Source: Nitrospirales bacterium
GTDB taxonomy: Bacteria; Nitrospirota; Nitrospiria; Nitrospirales; UBA8639
Direction of reading: 5' to 3'
Assembly: GCA_029261295.1 (NCBI GenBank)
Contig: JAJDBP010000006.1
Coordinates: 1-64,000 of the forward strand
Length of the DNA stretch: 64,000 bases
Below are positions 1 through 8,777 of the stretch, piece by piece. A model generated the notes under the pieces. It had not been told where the DNA came from. It made no database searches and saw nothing but the letters and a program-made list of their open reading frames with translations. The first letter of the stretch is position 1; every line of letters begins with the position of its first letter. The translations under genes were made by a program, and so were the position numbers.

Positions 1-1
1 G

Positions 2-160
2 GATACGCGCACGAGCAGTGCGGTGTGGCAACGAACCAAAGGGTTGCTCGCGCAAGCGCGGGCGGTGCTGTTGGGCGTAGTACTCACCAATGCCAAGGCC
101 GAGGCCTTACGAGACTATGCGGGCGAGTATGGGGTGGCTACCGCCACGTCGAAGGCCTAA
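2..160 (+). CDS. 3' end of probable BY-kinase / chain-length regulator (partial)
   Basis: An open frame enters from the left edge and ends in TAA five bases before the O-antigen ligase start. Its 52 residues include AVLLGVVLTNAKAEALRDY, which resembles the C-terminal helix-strand-helix of CpsD/CapB-type tyrosine autokinases or the ParA-like domain fused to Wzz proteins, where a 'LLGVVLN' strand is typical. The 5' part, including any Walker motifs, lies outside the window, so the family is inferred. Position directly before polymerase and flippase genes fits a polysaccharide co-polymerase or kinase. Another in-frame reading that would extend the next gene upstream through this stretch is less plausible, because its predicted peptide is Arg/Gly-rich and has no membrane character. 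Confidence 0.5.
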   Translation, partial: DTRTSSAVWQRTKGLLAQARAVLLGVVLTNAKAEALRDYAGEYGVATATSKA

Positions 161-165
161 CGACT

Positions 166-1575
166 ATGCTGGTTCACCAAGATATCCGCGCGGTCATGGA
201 AAGCCCAATCCTTTGGGGAACGATTGTGTTGGTAGGAGTTCTTGCATTAGGAATCGCGTTACTGCAACCGACGCTGTGGTTACTGGTTCCTGCCGGGTTA
301 ATCATCTTGTTAATCGGGCTCTATTCTCCCCCAACTGCCTTGCTTCTCATCGTCATCTCAATGCTTTTCTCTCCCGAGATTGTGGTTGGAGGATATGTGG
401 GAAAAGGTGTGGGTGGGCGACCGGTGACTCTTCGCCTTGAGGATATTTTATTGATTGTGATCGGATTTTCATGGTTTTTGAAAGTCCTCATGAACAGGGA
501 ACTGGCTGTGTTCAAGTGGACGCCGGTGAATCGTCCTATTCTTTGCTATCTGCTCGTGTGTTTCTGCTCCACTCTCATTGGGATAATCACCGGGGAGGTG
601 AAGCCAACTGCAGGTTTTTTTCATCTTCTAAAGTACTTTGAATACTTCTTTCTCTTTTTTATGGTGGTGAACCATATCGACAAAAATAACCAAGTGCTTT
701 CGATTGGCATCGTCCTTTTATTCACGTGCTTTGCCGTCAGTGTTTTTTCAATTAGCCAAATTCCCTCTGGAGCACGAGCCACCGCTCCATTTGAAGGGGC
801 GATTGGGGAGCCGAATACCCTTGGTGGGTATCTCGTGTTCATGATGGCCATTGTAATCGGATTGATCCTCTATCTTGAATCTCTTCCTATCCGTGTGGTC
901 CTCCTGGGATTATTAGGTTGTCTCCTTCTTGGTTTATTCCCAACGCTGTCACGTGCTTCCTATGTTGCTGCTGCAGTGTTACCGATTGGGATTATCATTA
1001 GTCAGTGGCGCAGGCCCTGGGTTGTCGCAGCTGCAGTTGGAGCTGTCTTGTTTGTCGGGTTGGTGGCTCCAACAAGTGTGCAGGAACGACTTCTTTTTAC
1101 GATTGAACAATCGAAACATCCAGGGCAAGTGGTGGTAGGTTCCTATCGGATCGATACCTCAACATCCGATCGGATTCAAGCGTGGCGGAGAAGTATTGAA
1201 GAATGGCGAAAACGTCCAGTATTGGGGCATGGCGTGGCGAGTACATGGTGGGCCGATGCTCAGTATGTCAAAGTTTTAGTTGAATCAGGTCTACTCGGAA
1301 TCGCGTCCTTTATGTTTATCATGGCTCGACTGTGGAAAGGAGCAAGATGGTCTTTCCACCAGGTGCAGAGTTCTTTTTATAAAGGACTGACTTATGGGTT
1401 TTTATTAGGATTTGTCTCGCTCTTGGTACATGCGATTGGAGCGAATACATTTACTATTGTCAGAATTATGGAACCGTTCTGGCTTGTGGCTGCATTAGTC
1501 ATGATCCTTCCAAATCTAGAAAAGGCAGCAGTAGGTCTAACAGGCAATCACGAAAACCTCCAATCTGCGGCATGA
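166..1575 (+). CDS. O-antigen ligase / polymerase family membrane protein (Wzy_C-like)
   Basis: A 469-residue polytopic inner-membrane protein with about ten hydrophobic segments. A large periplasmic loop follows TLSRASYVA. Near residues 353-375 is the conserved Wzy_C pattern LGHGVAST...VESGLLG. Proteins of this family polymerise undecaprenyl-linked repeat units or ligate finished glycans at the periplasmic face. Start ATG 166 is preferred because the upstream extension overlaps the preceding coding frame and looks non-membrane. A flippase and glycosyltransferases follow. Polymerase and ligase cannot be told apart from sequence. No lipid A or core genes are nearby, so polymerase for an exopolysaccharide is somewhat favoured. 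Confidence 0.85.
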   Translation: MLVHQDIRAVMESPILWGTIVLVGVLALGIALLQPTLWLLVPAGLIILLIGLYSPPTALLLIVISMLFSPEIVVGGYVGKGVGGRPVTLRLEDILLIVIGFSWFLKVLMNRELAVFKWTPVNRPILCYLLVCFCSTLIGIITGEVKPTAGFFHLLKYFEYFFLFFMVVNHIDKNNQVLSIGIVLLFTCFAVSVFSISQIPSGARATAPFEGAIGEPNTLGGYLVFMMAIVIGLILYLESLPIRVVLLGLLGCLLLGLFPTLSRASYVAAAVLPIGIIISQWRRPWVVAAAVGAVLFVGLVAPTSVQERLLFTIEQSKHPGQVVVGSYRIDTSTSDRIQAWRRSIEEWRKRPVLGHGVASTWWADAQYVKVLVESGLLGIASFMFIMARLWKGARWSFHQVQSSFYKGLTYGFLLGFVSLLVHAIGANTFTIVRIMEPFWLVAALVMILPNLEKAAVGLTGNHENLQSAA

Positions 1576-1665
1576 CTTTTCTCTGCCAAGCGTCACGTCT
1601 CATTCGTGGCATGTTTTTGAAAATTTCCAGAGCCAAACTGAGTTGTACAGAGACCAGATATCACT

Positions 1666-3123
1666 ATGAGTAGTTCATCATTGTCACAAGGTGTGATCCG
1701 CGGTGGGGTCTACGTCGGGTGTGGTTTTGTAGGACAGCAAGGGCTGGCAGTTATTCGCACCATGGTATTGGCTCGGTTATTAACTCCGGAAGATTTTGGG
1801 CAACTCAGTATTGTGATGGTCACAATTTTTGCCGGATTGATGCTCACTGAGTTTTCGTTGGAGGGTGCACTCCTCCAAAAGACTGAATTGCCAGACAGAT
1901 ACATACATGCAGCCTGGACAATCATGGCGATACGTGGGGCAATTTTGTTCATTCTTGTTCAAATGGTGGCTCCGTGGATTGCCGCAATGTTTGATCATCC
2001 AGAGGTCGAAGTCTTATTGCGAGTGGGGTCGATGAGTTTTCTCTTTGTCAGCTTTTCTGCGGTCTCCATGACCTTGTTGTTGCGTGAATTACGGTATCGG
2101 AGTCGAGTGATCTTAGATGTCGCTCGGGAATTTGTGGGAGGGTTCTTTGCCATAGCATTAGCCTTGTGGATCGGGAATGTGTGGGCTTTGTTAATTGGGT
2201 TTCTGATTGGGCAAATGATACCCCTGCTCGGTACATGGTTTTTCCACTCCTATAGACCACGTGTCGTGTTTGATCGCGAGGCTTTTTCTCACTATTGGGA
2301 GTTTGGCCGCCATTTGTACTTCAGTGGTGTATTGACCTATCTCATCACGCGTGGCGCGTACTTGACCGTCGGGAAGCTTCGCGGATTGGAGGACTTAGGG
2401 CACTATCAAATGGTTGCTGGCATTGCAGAAATGGTGACAAGGGGTGTGAGTGGAACTGTGAGCCAGGTCGTGTTGCCAGCCTATACGCGTCTGACGACAG
2501 AAGGACGGAATCTTGTTGATGCTTTTGAAGAAGTCTGGCGAATCCTGCTCTACCTGTTGTTACCTCTCACGGCCATTCTCTCTATGTTTCATTCGGAAGT
2601 CGTGGAACTCATGCTTGGAGACCAATGGCTGTCCTCTTCCTTTATCCTAGCTATTTTGTTGGTAGGCCAAGCTATTCGTGCGTTTGCCGCATCTTGCGGA
2701 ACATTCATTTTGTCGTCGGGTAGGACATATTATTTGTCTAGAATTAAATGTGCTGAAGCCGTGTGCTTTATGGTGCTCATTGTCCCTTTCACAAAGATTT
2801 GGGGGTTGGTGGGTGCAGCTAGTTGTAGTGTCATTGTGTCTTGCGTGAGTCTGGTCGCCCATATCTATGCCGTTCACCAAGTGACCCCAATAATCAAAAG
2901 GGTTTTGAAAAGAACAAGCGAGCCCCTCGTTGTGACGCTCACTTGCGTTGCGCTGGTGTGGCAGGTTGTCCCTGAGGGTCTGGGGTACTCGGTTATCTGT
3001 ATGATTCTTTGGTCAGGAATATGGGGTGGGTATATATGGTTGCGGCAAGAAGCATTGCTCAGAAAAATCTGGATAGCTATTTACCATGTTCTGCCGCGCA
3101 GCCCAGACCTTAAAGGAATTTAA
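1666..3123 (+). CDS. Polysaccharide flippase (Wzx/TuaB-like, MOP superfamily)
   Basis: A 485-residue protein with 12-14 hydrophobic helices. The N-terminus (GVIRGGVYVGCGFVGQQGLA, then TMVLARLLTPEDFGQLSIV) is typical of the Polysacc_synt/MviN-like branch of lipopolysaccharide biosynthesis proteins such as WzxC and TuaB. It should move undecaprenyl-diphosphate-linked oligosaccharide from the cytoplasmic to the periplasmic leaflet. It starts 90 bases after the O-antigen ligase gene and ends eight bases before the next glycosyltransferase start, consistent with one transcription unit. Family assignment is firm; the exact substrate is unknown. Confidence 0.88.
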   Translation: MSSSSLSQGVIRGGVYVGCGFVGQQGLAVIRTMVLARLLTPEDFGQLSIVMVTIFAGLMLTEFSLEGALLQKTELPDRYIHAAWTIMAIRGAILFILVQMVAPWIAAMFDHPEVEVLLRVGSMSFLFVSFSAVSMTLLLRELRYRSRVILDVAREFVGGFFAIALALWIGNVWALLIGFLIGQMIPLLGTWFFHSYRPRVVFDREAFSHYWEFGRHLYFSGVLTYLITRGAYLTVGKLRGLEDLGHYQMVAGIAEMVTRGVSGTVSQVVLPAYTRLTTEGRNLVDAFEEVWRILLYLLLPLTAILSMFHSEVVELMLGDQWLSSSFILAILLVGQAIRAFAASCGTFILSSGRTYYLSRIKCAEAVCFMVLIVPFTKIWGLVGAASCSVIVSCVSLVAHIYAVHQVTPIIKRVLKRTSEPLVVTLTCVALVWQVVPEGLGYSVICMILWSGIWGGYIWLRQEALLRKIWIAIYHVLPRSPDLKGI

Positions 3124-3130
3124 GTATTTC

Positions 3131-4306
3131 ATGCACATTACCTATTTGGCTTTTGTTGAAATTGATATTTCTAATGCGTGTGTGGTGCATACCAGGGAAA
3201 TGTGCGAACAACTAGCAGAGCTTGGGCAGGACGTCACTTTAATTATGCCCCAACCCTTGACCATGCAAACCTGGCTTGGGGTGCGACATATTTGGGTCCG
3301 TCTATGGGGTTTTAGTCGATGGCAGAAATGGATGTTTTTTTTAGAAAGTGCCTGGCGATTATGGCGGGTACATCGTCGTCGTCCTATTCAAGCCCTCTAT
3401 GTGAGAGAGATGGACCGACATCCGTTTTTAGCTCAATTCGTCAAGTGGTTGGGGGTGCCCATGGTGGTTGAGGTGAACGGTTGGTCGTTAGATGATTGGA
3501 GACTTCTTGAGGTTTCCTCTCGAAAATCCCGTGACAGCGAGCATTGTCAACGACAACTCTTCAAAGCCGCCACAGGTATTATGGTGAGTACGAGAGGCAA
3601 TGCAGAAAAAGTCATTTCCCACTATGGAATTCCCCGTGACAATGTACAAGTACAGGAACTTGGAACAAATATAGAACATTTTCGGGGAGTGGACAAAGTT
3701 CTTGCTCGCCAAAAACTTGGAGTGCCCCTTCATACGCCAATTATACTTTTTGCAGGGAGTTTCCATCCTCATCATGATCTCACCACGCTTCTTGCCGCTC
3801 ATGCCGAATTGATATCCCAAGGTTTCGAAGCGTTGCTTTTGTTAGTTGGTGATGGAAATCAACGTGCCATCATTCAACAGAAAATTGAGTCGTCAGGTTG
3901 GAGTCGCCATATGAAGGTGTGCGGGGTCTGTCCGTATGACCAAGTGCCAACCTATTTTCAGGCTGCTGATATTGGGGTCGTTCCATTAACAACGAATAAG
4001 GTGCACCAACAACAGGGGAGCTTTTCCTCAAAGTTGTGGGACTACATGGCGAGTAGCTTACCTGTGGTCGTCACTGATCTTCCTCATACGTCGAGTTCAA
4101 AATTGCTTGAAGATAAAGCGTATATCGTTCCACCGGAAGATGCGTATGCCATGACCAAAGGTTTGATTGAACTGCTAGAAAATCACCAGTTGCGAAATAC
4201 CCTAGCGACAAATGGGCATGAGTATGTTCGAGCTCATCGAACCTGGCGGCGGGCAGCAGAGGATACCGTCTCATTTATCGAGAAACGATTAGTGGAGGCA
4301 TCATAG
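3131..4306 (+). CDS. Glycosyltransferase family 4
   Basis: A 391-residue GT-B glycosyltransferase. The N-terminal half carries the acceptor domain (ITYLAFVEI..., then HTREMCEQLAELG). The C-terminal half has the donor-site pattern LFAGSFHPHHDLTTLL and GSFSSKLWDYMASSLPVVV near residue 296, equivalent to the GT4 EX7E region. It probably adds a sugar to the lipid-linked repeat unit on the cytoplasmic side. ATG 3131 is chosen because it lies just after the flippase stop at 3123 and begins with the usual hydrophobic first strand; an earlier in-frame codon at 3086 lies inside the flippase gene. Its stop overlaps the GTG start of the next gene by one base. Sugar specificity is unknown. Confidence 0.85.
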   Translation: MHITYLAFVEIDISNACVVHTREMCEQLAELGQDVTLIMPQPLTMQTWLGVRHIWVRLWGFSRWQKWMFFLESAWRLWRVHRRRPIQALYVREMDRHPFLAQFVKWLGVPMVVEVNGWSLDDWRLLEVSSRKSRDSEHCQRQLFKAATGIMVSTRGNAEKVISHYGIPRDNVQVQELGTNIEHFRGVDKVLARQKLGVPLHTPIILFAGSFHPHHDLTTLLAAHAELISQGFEALLLLVGDGNQRAIIQQKIESSGWSRHMKVCGVCPYDQVPTYFQAADIGVVPLTTNKVHQQQGSFSSKLWDYMASSLPVVVTDLPHTSSSKLLEDKAYIVPPEDAYAMTKGLIELLENHQLRNTLATNGHEYVRAHRTWRRAAEDTVSFIEKRLVEAS

Positions 4307-6189
4307 TGTGTGGAATTGTTGGAATTCTCGCGCCAGGCCAATCATCTCAATCATTGACTCAACAGATGAAGTCTATGCGCCGGGGGTTGAAGCACCGTGG
4401 ACCCGATGGAAGGGGAAGTTTTATTGCTAAGGGTGTGGCACTCGGGCATACCCGTTTGGCAATCATTGATTTAGAGGCAACTGGGCAGCAACCGTTAACG
4501 AATGAAACCGGTGATCTTCATTTGGTCGCCAATGGGGAAATATACAATTATCGGCAACTACGTTCTGAGCTTCAAGACAAGGGGCACCGATTTCGTAGTC
4601 ATTCGGATTCAGAGGTCGTCCTACATCTTTATGAGGAATATGGTGATGAGTGTCTCCAGCATATAGATGGGATGTTTGCCTTTGCGTTGTGGGATGAGCG
4701 GCGTCACAGACTTCTTCTCGCTCGTGATCGTTTTGGCGTCAAGCCTTTGTATGTGGCTCAACAAGGGGATGTGTTGCTATTTGCCTCGGAGATGACGGCT
4801 CTACTGGAGAGTGGTGGTATTACTCAAGAAATCGATCCGCAAGCTCTTTATACCTATGTGGCTTTTTCCTACGTTCCTGCCCAAATGTGTATTTTTAAAG
4901 GTGTCCAAAAGGTTTTGCCTGCAGAGCGGATGATGTGGGAGGACGGACGTCTCACTCGCCAGATTTATTGGACGCCGAAGCCGGTGCAGGTTCCATTGAA
5001 TCGTGCTCAAGCAGGAGAAGCTCTTATCGAGCGACTTGAGGCGAGCGTCCAAGCACATTCGGTTGCGGACGTTCCCGTCGCGGCCTTTCTTTCTGGAGGT
5101 GTAGATTCTTCGACGATAGTGGCCATGGCTCGTCGGCACAATCACTTGCAGACGTTTTGCGTGGCGTTTACTGAAACCGAAAGGAATGAAGCTCCTATAG
5201 CCAAAGAAATTTCTTCTCACTTGGGAACGGAGCACCATGAGGTGACGGTCCCATTGAATCCAGTGGATCTTCTATCAAAGATCGTGAACTCTATGGACGA
5301 ACCGTTTGGAGATTCATCGGCGTTGCCAACATTTGCCGTGTGTGAAGCTGCCAGACAGGTTGCGAAGGTTGTGCTTTCGGGGGATGGAGGGGATGAAGTC
5401 TTTGGTGGGTATACGGGGCGATACCGCGTGGCAGGAATGCAAGCCGTTGTTCCTTTTCCTAAGTCTGTTGCAGGCATTTTGCGTCGCTTGCCGCCATGGC
5501 GTTCTGGGCGGCGGAGTTCTCTGCCTGAGATGTTGGATTTGGCGGTACTCCCAGATGCGGAAAGATTTGTGTTGGAACGACAGGTGACAACTATTCAGGA
5601 TCGTTTTTCTTTGTTTGGACCTACCTCCGCGGTGAAGTACGAGAAGGAGTTGCAACAGATACCTGGTGAAGCGATCCGTCAGGCTACGGATTGGCATCCA
5701 GTCCATCGAGCCTTGTGGATTGATATCGCGACGACTCTTCCAGATGACATGCTCACCAAAGTTGATCGTATGAGCATGGCTCATGGCCTGGAAGTACGCG
5801 TTCCATTATTAGATCATCGTCTTGTGGAATTTTCGTTATCACTTCCCTCATCCTGGTTAGTCAGTCCTTGGCCGGTTCAGGGAAAACGGCTATTGCGGGA
5901 GGTTGCAGCACCACTTCTCCCTGCGGGTATCCTGAACCGACCGAAGCAGGGGTTCTGCGTACCGATGAATACATGGCTGAAGGATTTCTATTTTTCCATT
6001 TTTGATGATGTCTGTCTGACACAAAACTCTGAGATAGGTAAGCATATCGACCTGGAAGCCTTAAAAGATTTACGACAAGGGCCACGTACAGGAAAGAACG
6101 GTGCAGATTTGTACGGATGTCTTGTGCTGGAACTATGGCTTCGCCGGCTCAAAGGGCAACCATCAATCCAACCAATGGAGATACTATGA
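4306..6189 (+). CDS. asnB: Asparagine synthase-like glutamine amidotransferase (AsnB type), copy 1
   Basis: A 627-residue protein with the class II glutamine amidotransferase domain first. CGIVGILAPG follows the GTG start, so the catalytic Cys is residue 2, exposed by Met removal. KHRGPDG and ANGEIYNYRQL follow. The synthetase domain has the ATP pyrophosphatase loop LSGGVDSST near residue 264. Both active sites look intact, so it should use glutamine to amidate a carboxylate with ATP. In polysaccharide loci this branch is usually thought to amidate uronic acids or sugar acids rather than make free asparagine. It overlaps both neighbours (one base upstream, four downstream). A second copy lies at 45660. 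The substrate is inferred only. Confidence 0.88.
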   Translation: MCGIVGILAPGQSSQSLTQQMKSMRRGLKHRGPDGRGSFIAKGVALGHTRLAIIDLEATGQQPLTNETGDLHLVANGEIYNYRQLRSELQDKGHRFRSHSDSEVVLHLYEEYGDECLQHIDGMFAFALWDERRHRLLLARDRFGVKPLYVAQQGDVLLFASEMTALLESGGITQEIDPQALYTYVAFSYVPAQMCIFKGVQKVLPAERMMWEDGRLTRQIYWTPKPVQVPLNRAQAGEALIERLEASVQAHSVADVPVAAFLSGGVDSSTIVAMARRHNHLQTFCVAFTETERNEAPIAKEISSHLGTEHHEVTVPLNPVDLLSKIVNSMDEPFGDSSALPTFAVCEAARQVAKVVLSGDGGDEVFGGYTGRYRVAGMQAVVPFPKSVAGILRRLPPWRSGRRSSLPEMLDLAVLPDAERFVLERQVTTIQDRFSLFGPTSAVKYEKELQQIPGEAIRQATDWHPVHRALWIDIATTLPDDMLTKVDRMSMAHGLEVRVPLLDHRLVEFSLSLPSSWLVSPWPVQGKRLLREVAAPLLPAGILNRPKQGFCVPMNTWLKDFYFSIFDDVCLTQNSEIGKHIDLEALKDLRQGPRTGKNGADLYGCLVLELWLRRLKGQPSIQPMEIL

Positions 6190-6974
6190 GTGTTTTTCTT
6201 TCAATCTATTCTTCCAAGCAACGATTAAAACGTGCGGCTCCTGGCCTTGATCCTTATGTTGGCGGAGAACGGTACTTTGAATATTCAACATTGTTGCCAA
6301 AACTACAAGGACTTCTGTCCACCGGTTCCATTTTAGATATTGGCTCAAGTAACTCGCTTTTGCCCACGCTTCTCGTGGAAAGGGGTTATAAGGTGACTTG
6401 CGTGGATCCTTACAAGGTTGTGGGGCATCAACAAGAGTTTGCCCGTAGGATGAACTATCCTTCACATCTACAGGTTGCTCTCGCAGACGGGGCAAAACTT
6501 CCCTTCCCCAGTTCATCCTTTGATGCAGTCACCTGCATTTCTACGGTGGAGCATATTCCTGACTCTGGTGATACGGCCTCCTTATGTGAATTTAGTAGGG
6601 TTGTAAAACCTGGTGGAATGGTTTTTTTGAGTTTTCCATGGCAGAAGTTTTATTACGAGTATTGGGGCAAGGAACCACTGTATGTGAATGATAATTCGTC
6701 TGAATTAAAGTTGATCGCGAGAAGTTATGATCTTCACAGTTTAGGGGAGCGCCTCCTAAATCCAGCAGGATTGCAGTTGAAGTATGGAGTACGAGGTGCT
6801 GCGCCCAACGGCATTCATTGGATGGAATCTATCCTCCGTCAGTCACCCGTACCGAGTCTGGCTGATTTGTACAGAGGCCGCAAATATGTGACCGAGTCTC
6901 TGGGTGACGAATGTTTACATCGGAGATATGTCGCTGTCCTTATCTGCGAAAAACTCAAAAAGGTGAATCAATAA
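6186..6974 (+). CDS. SAM-dependent methyltransferase (class I)
   Basis: A 262-residue class I methyltransferase. Motif I is ILDIGSSNSLLPTLL near residue 49, a slightly unusual Ser-rich version of the usual GxGxG loop. Post-motif I is VTCVDPYK. FDAVTCISTVEHIPDS gives the typical 'VEHI' motif, and VVKPGGMVFLSFP follows. The start overlaps the asnB stop as ATGA, which points to translational coupling and excludes the longer in-frame start at 6117 inside asnB. It probably methylates a sugar or a lipid-linked glycan. No specific substrate can be read from sequence. Confidence 0.8.
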   Translation: MSVFLSIYSSKQRLKRAAPGLDPYVGGERYFEYSTLLPKLQGLLSTGSILDIGSSNSLLPTLLVERGYKVTCVDPYKVVGHQQEFARRMNYPSHLQVALADGAKLPFPSSSFDAVTCISTVEHIPDSGDTASLCEFSRVVKPGGMVFLSFPWQKFYYEYWGKEPLYVNDNSSELKLIARSYDLHSLGERLLNPAGLQLKYGVRGAAPNGIHWMESILRQSPVPSLADLYRGRKYVTESLGDECLHRRYVAVLICEKLKKVNQ

Positions 6975-6975
6975 C

Positions 6976-8124
6976 GTGAATATTGTTCTGGACACGGTTC
7001 CTTTAATTTACGGTCAGGGCGCTGGGCGTCGAACAACATTCAATTTGTATAAAGAGTTGTTGTCGATTGACCACATGGATCAATTCAAGTTTCTTTGCAT
7101 TGATCGATTTCGTCGCCAAGCTGGCTATCAGGATCTTCTTTCTATTCGAAACAGTCCTGTTCGAGAGATCGGGGCACCGTTCCGTGTCGTCGAGTGGATG
7201 TGGAATCGACTCAGTTGGCCAACCTTGGAACAAATAATGGGAGAGGCTGACTTGTACCATGTTGCGGGAATACATGCTCCTCCAACGCGTCGGGCCAAAG
7301 TCCTGGTCACGATTCGGGGGATAGTGGCTGAAGTCATACCTCAGTTACTTCGCCAAAAAGACGTCCTCGCTCTACGCAAGGTTTTACGTGGAGCCATGAA
7401 ACGTGCTGATTACTATCTAGCTGTGTCGAAAACGACCAAGGAGGATATGCTGAAATACTTGGATATTTCTCCTGATCGGATTTACGTTGTCCCTCATGGC
7501 GTTGACCCTATATTCCAGATTCCGGCCAATCAGTCTGCTTTAGAGGTGAGACTGAAAGACCGTTTCGGTATCAATGCTCCCTACATTCTCTATGTCGGTG
7601 CTATTGGGCATCATAAGAATGTGATGGGGTTACTACGTGCCTATCATCGACTCCATATCCAAGGAATGGGCCATTGGCATCTCCAACTGGTTGGGCCAGC
7701 TGATAGTGCTTGGGAAGAGGCCCATCAATTTGTGACTCAACATGGGTTGGAGGAGTTCATTCATCTAGTTGGCAGGGTGAGTCATAGTGAAGAACTTGTG
7801 GATTTGTATGGGGGAGCAACCTGTTGTGTCTTTCCTAGCTTTTATGAGGGCTGGTGTTCGCCTCCAATAGAAGCCATGGCTTGTGGGTCACCCGTTGTCG
7901 TGTCGGATCGGTCTTCTCTCCCAGAAACTGTCAATGGGGCCGCTCATTTAATTAATCCTGACTGTGAAGTCAATATGGCTGAAGGTATTGCCAAGGTTCT
8001 TACGGACACATCCCTGCGAGAGCAATTGGTCACCAGTGGATTGATTCGTGCGCGGGGCTTAAGTTGGAGAGTGGCGGCAGAAGGCGTACAAAAGATTTAC
8101 CGCAACATTGAAGAGAATATGTGA
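6976..8124 (+). CDS. Glycosyltransferase family 4 (mannosyltransferase-like)
   Basis: A 382-residue GT-B enzyme. It opens MNIVLDTVPLIYGQGAGRRT, a pattern shared with the paralogues at 8774 and 10021. It carries the donor-domain strand LYVGAIGHHKNVMGLLRAY and the GT4 signature SFYEGWCSPPIEAMACGSPV, with both Glu residues of EX7E. The GTG start lies two bases after the preceding stop. Three closely similar GT4 enzymes lie within 5 kb, suggesting an oligosaccharide built from several GDP- or UDP-sugar donors. A GDP-mannose 4,6-dehydratase gene elsewhere in the window makes GDP-deoxyhexose donors plausible. Confidence 0.85.
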   Translation: MNIVLDTVPLIYGQGAGRRTTFNLYKELLSIDHMDQFKFLCIDRFRRQAGYQDLLSIRNSPVREIGAPFRVVEWMWNRLSWPTLEQIMGEADLYHVAGIHAPPTRRAKVLVTIRGIVAEVIPQLLRQKDVLALRKVLRGAMKRADYYLAVSKTTKEDMLKYLDISPDRIYVVPHGVDPIFQIPANQSALEVRLKDRFGINAPYILYVGAIGHHKNVMGLLRAYHRLHIQGMGHWHLQLVGPADSAWEEAHQFVTQHGLEEFIHLVGRVSHSEELVDLYGGATCCVFPSFYEGWCSPPIEAMACGSPVVVSDRSSLPETVNGAAHLINPDCEVNMAEGIAKVLTDTSLREQLVTSGLIRARGLSWRVAAEGVQKIYRNIEENM

Positions 8125-8777
8125 TGGCCAATACTTTTCGTCCCCATTATTTTCCGTCTGAAAATCAATTGCGTGCGGCACGGAAATGTTATGTGGAGTA
8201 TTTGCCATCAATGGGGAAAATTCTGGACCTGGGTTGTGGCCGGGGAGAATTTTTGGAATTGCTTCGTGAAAGTGGCCGGCAGGGGGTTGGGGTGGAGAGT
8301 GATCCAAGGTTAGTAGAAATCTGTCGCTCAAAGGGATTGAAGGTCGAGAATGCTGGAGTATTGGAATGGCTTGAAGAAGATACTGGACGCTGGGATGGAA
8401 TAATGATCGGGCACTTGATTGAACACCTTTCTGGTTCTGATGCGTATGCCCTGATTCAATTAGCCAGGAAGCGATTGACTCCAGGTGGCCGGATTGTTCT
8501 TTTGACGCCTAATCCCAATTTTTTGCCAGGAGTGGGAGGATTTTGGTCCGATCTCACTCATGTCCGTCCCTATCCACTTCGAAGCTTACATGACTTGTTT
8601 GACGAATTGGGATTACACATTGTGACCTCGGGTACTGATCCAGGTACACGTCTGAGGTTACATTGGCGCTATCCTTATCAGTCGATGGTCAATGCCCTTC
8701 GATTGTTTGTCTTGCGGCTTATCATGTTGGAGGATTATGACGGCGGTGAAATATTCGTCGTTGGTGAGGCTGTATGA
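8121..8777 (+). CDS. SAM-dependent methyltransferase (class I)
   Basis: A short 218-residue class I methyltransferase. Motif I ILDLGCGRGEFLELL begins near residue 33. The acidic motif II is VGVESDPR, followed by GHLIEHLSG and LTPGGRIVLLTPNP. Two adjacent starts are possible: GTG 8121, overlapping the previous stop, and ATG 8124. The choice changes one residue. Its own end overlaps the next gene by four bases. It sits between two GT4 genes, so O-methylation of a sugar in the growing glycan, or capping of the chain, is the likely role. Confidence 0.8.
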   Translation: MMANTFRPHYFPSENQLRAARKCYVEYLPSMGKILDLGCGRGEFLELLRESGRQGVGVESDPRLVEICRSKGLKVENAGVLEWLEEDTGRWDGIMIGHLIEHLSGSDAYALIQLARKRLTPGGRIVLLTPNPNFLPGVGGFWSDLTHVRPYPLRSLHDLFDELGLHIVTSGTDPGTRLRLHWRYPYQSMVNALRLFVLRLIMLEDYDGGEIFVVGEAV

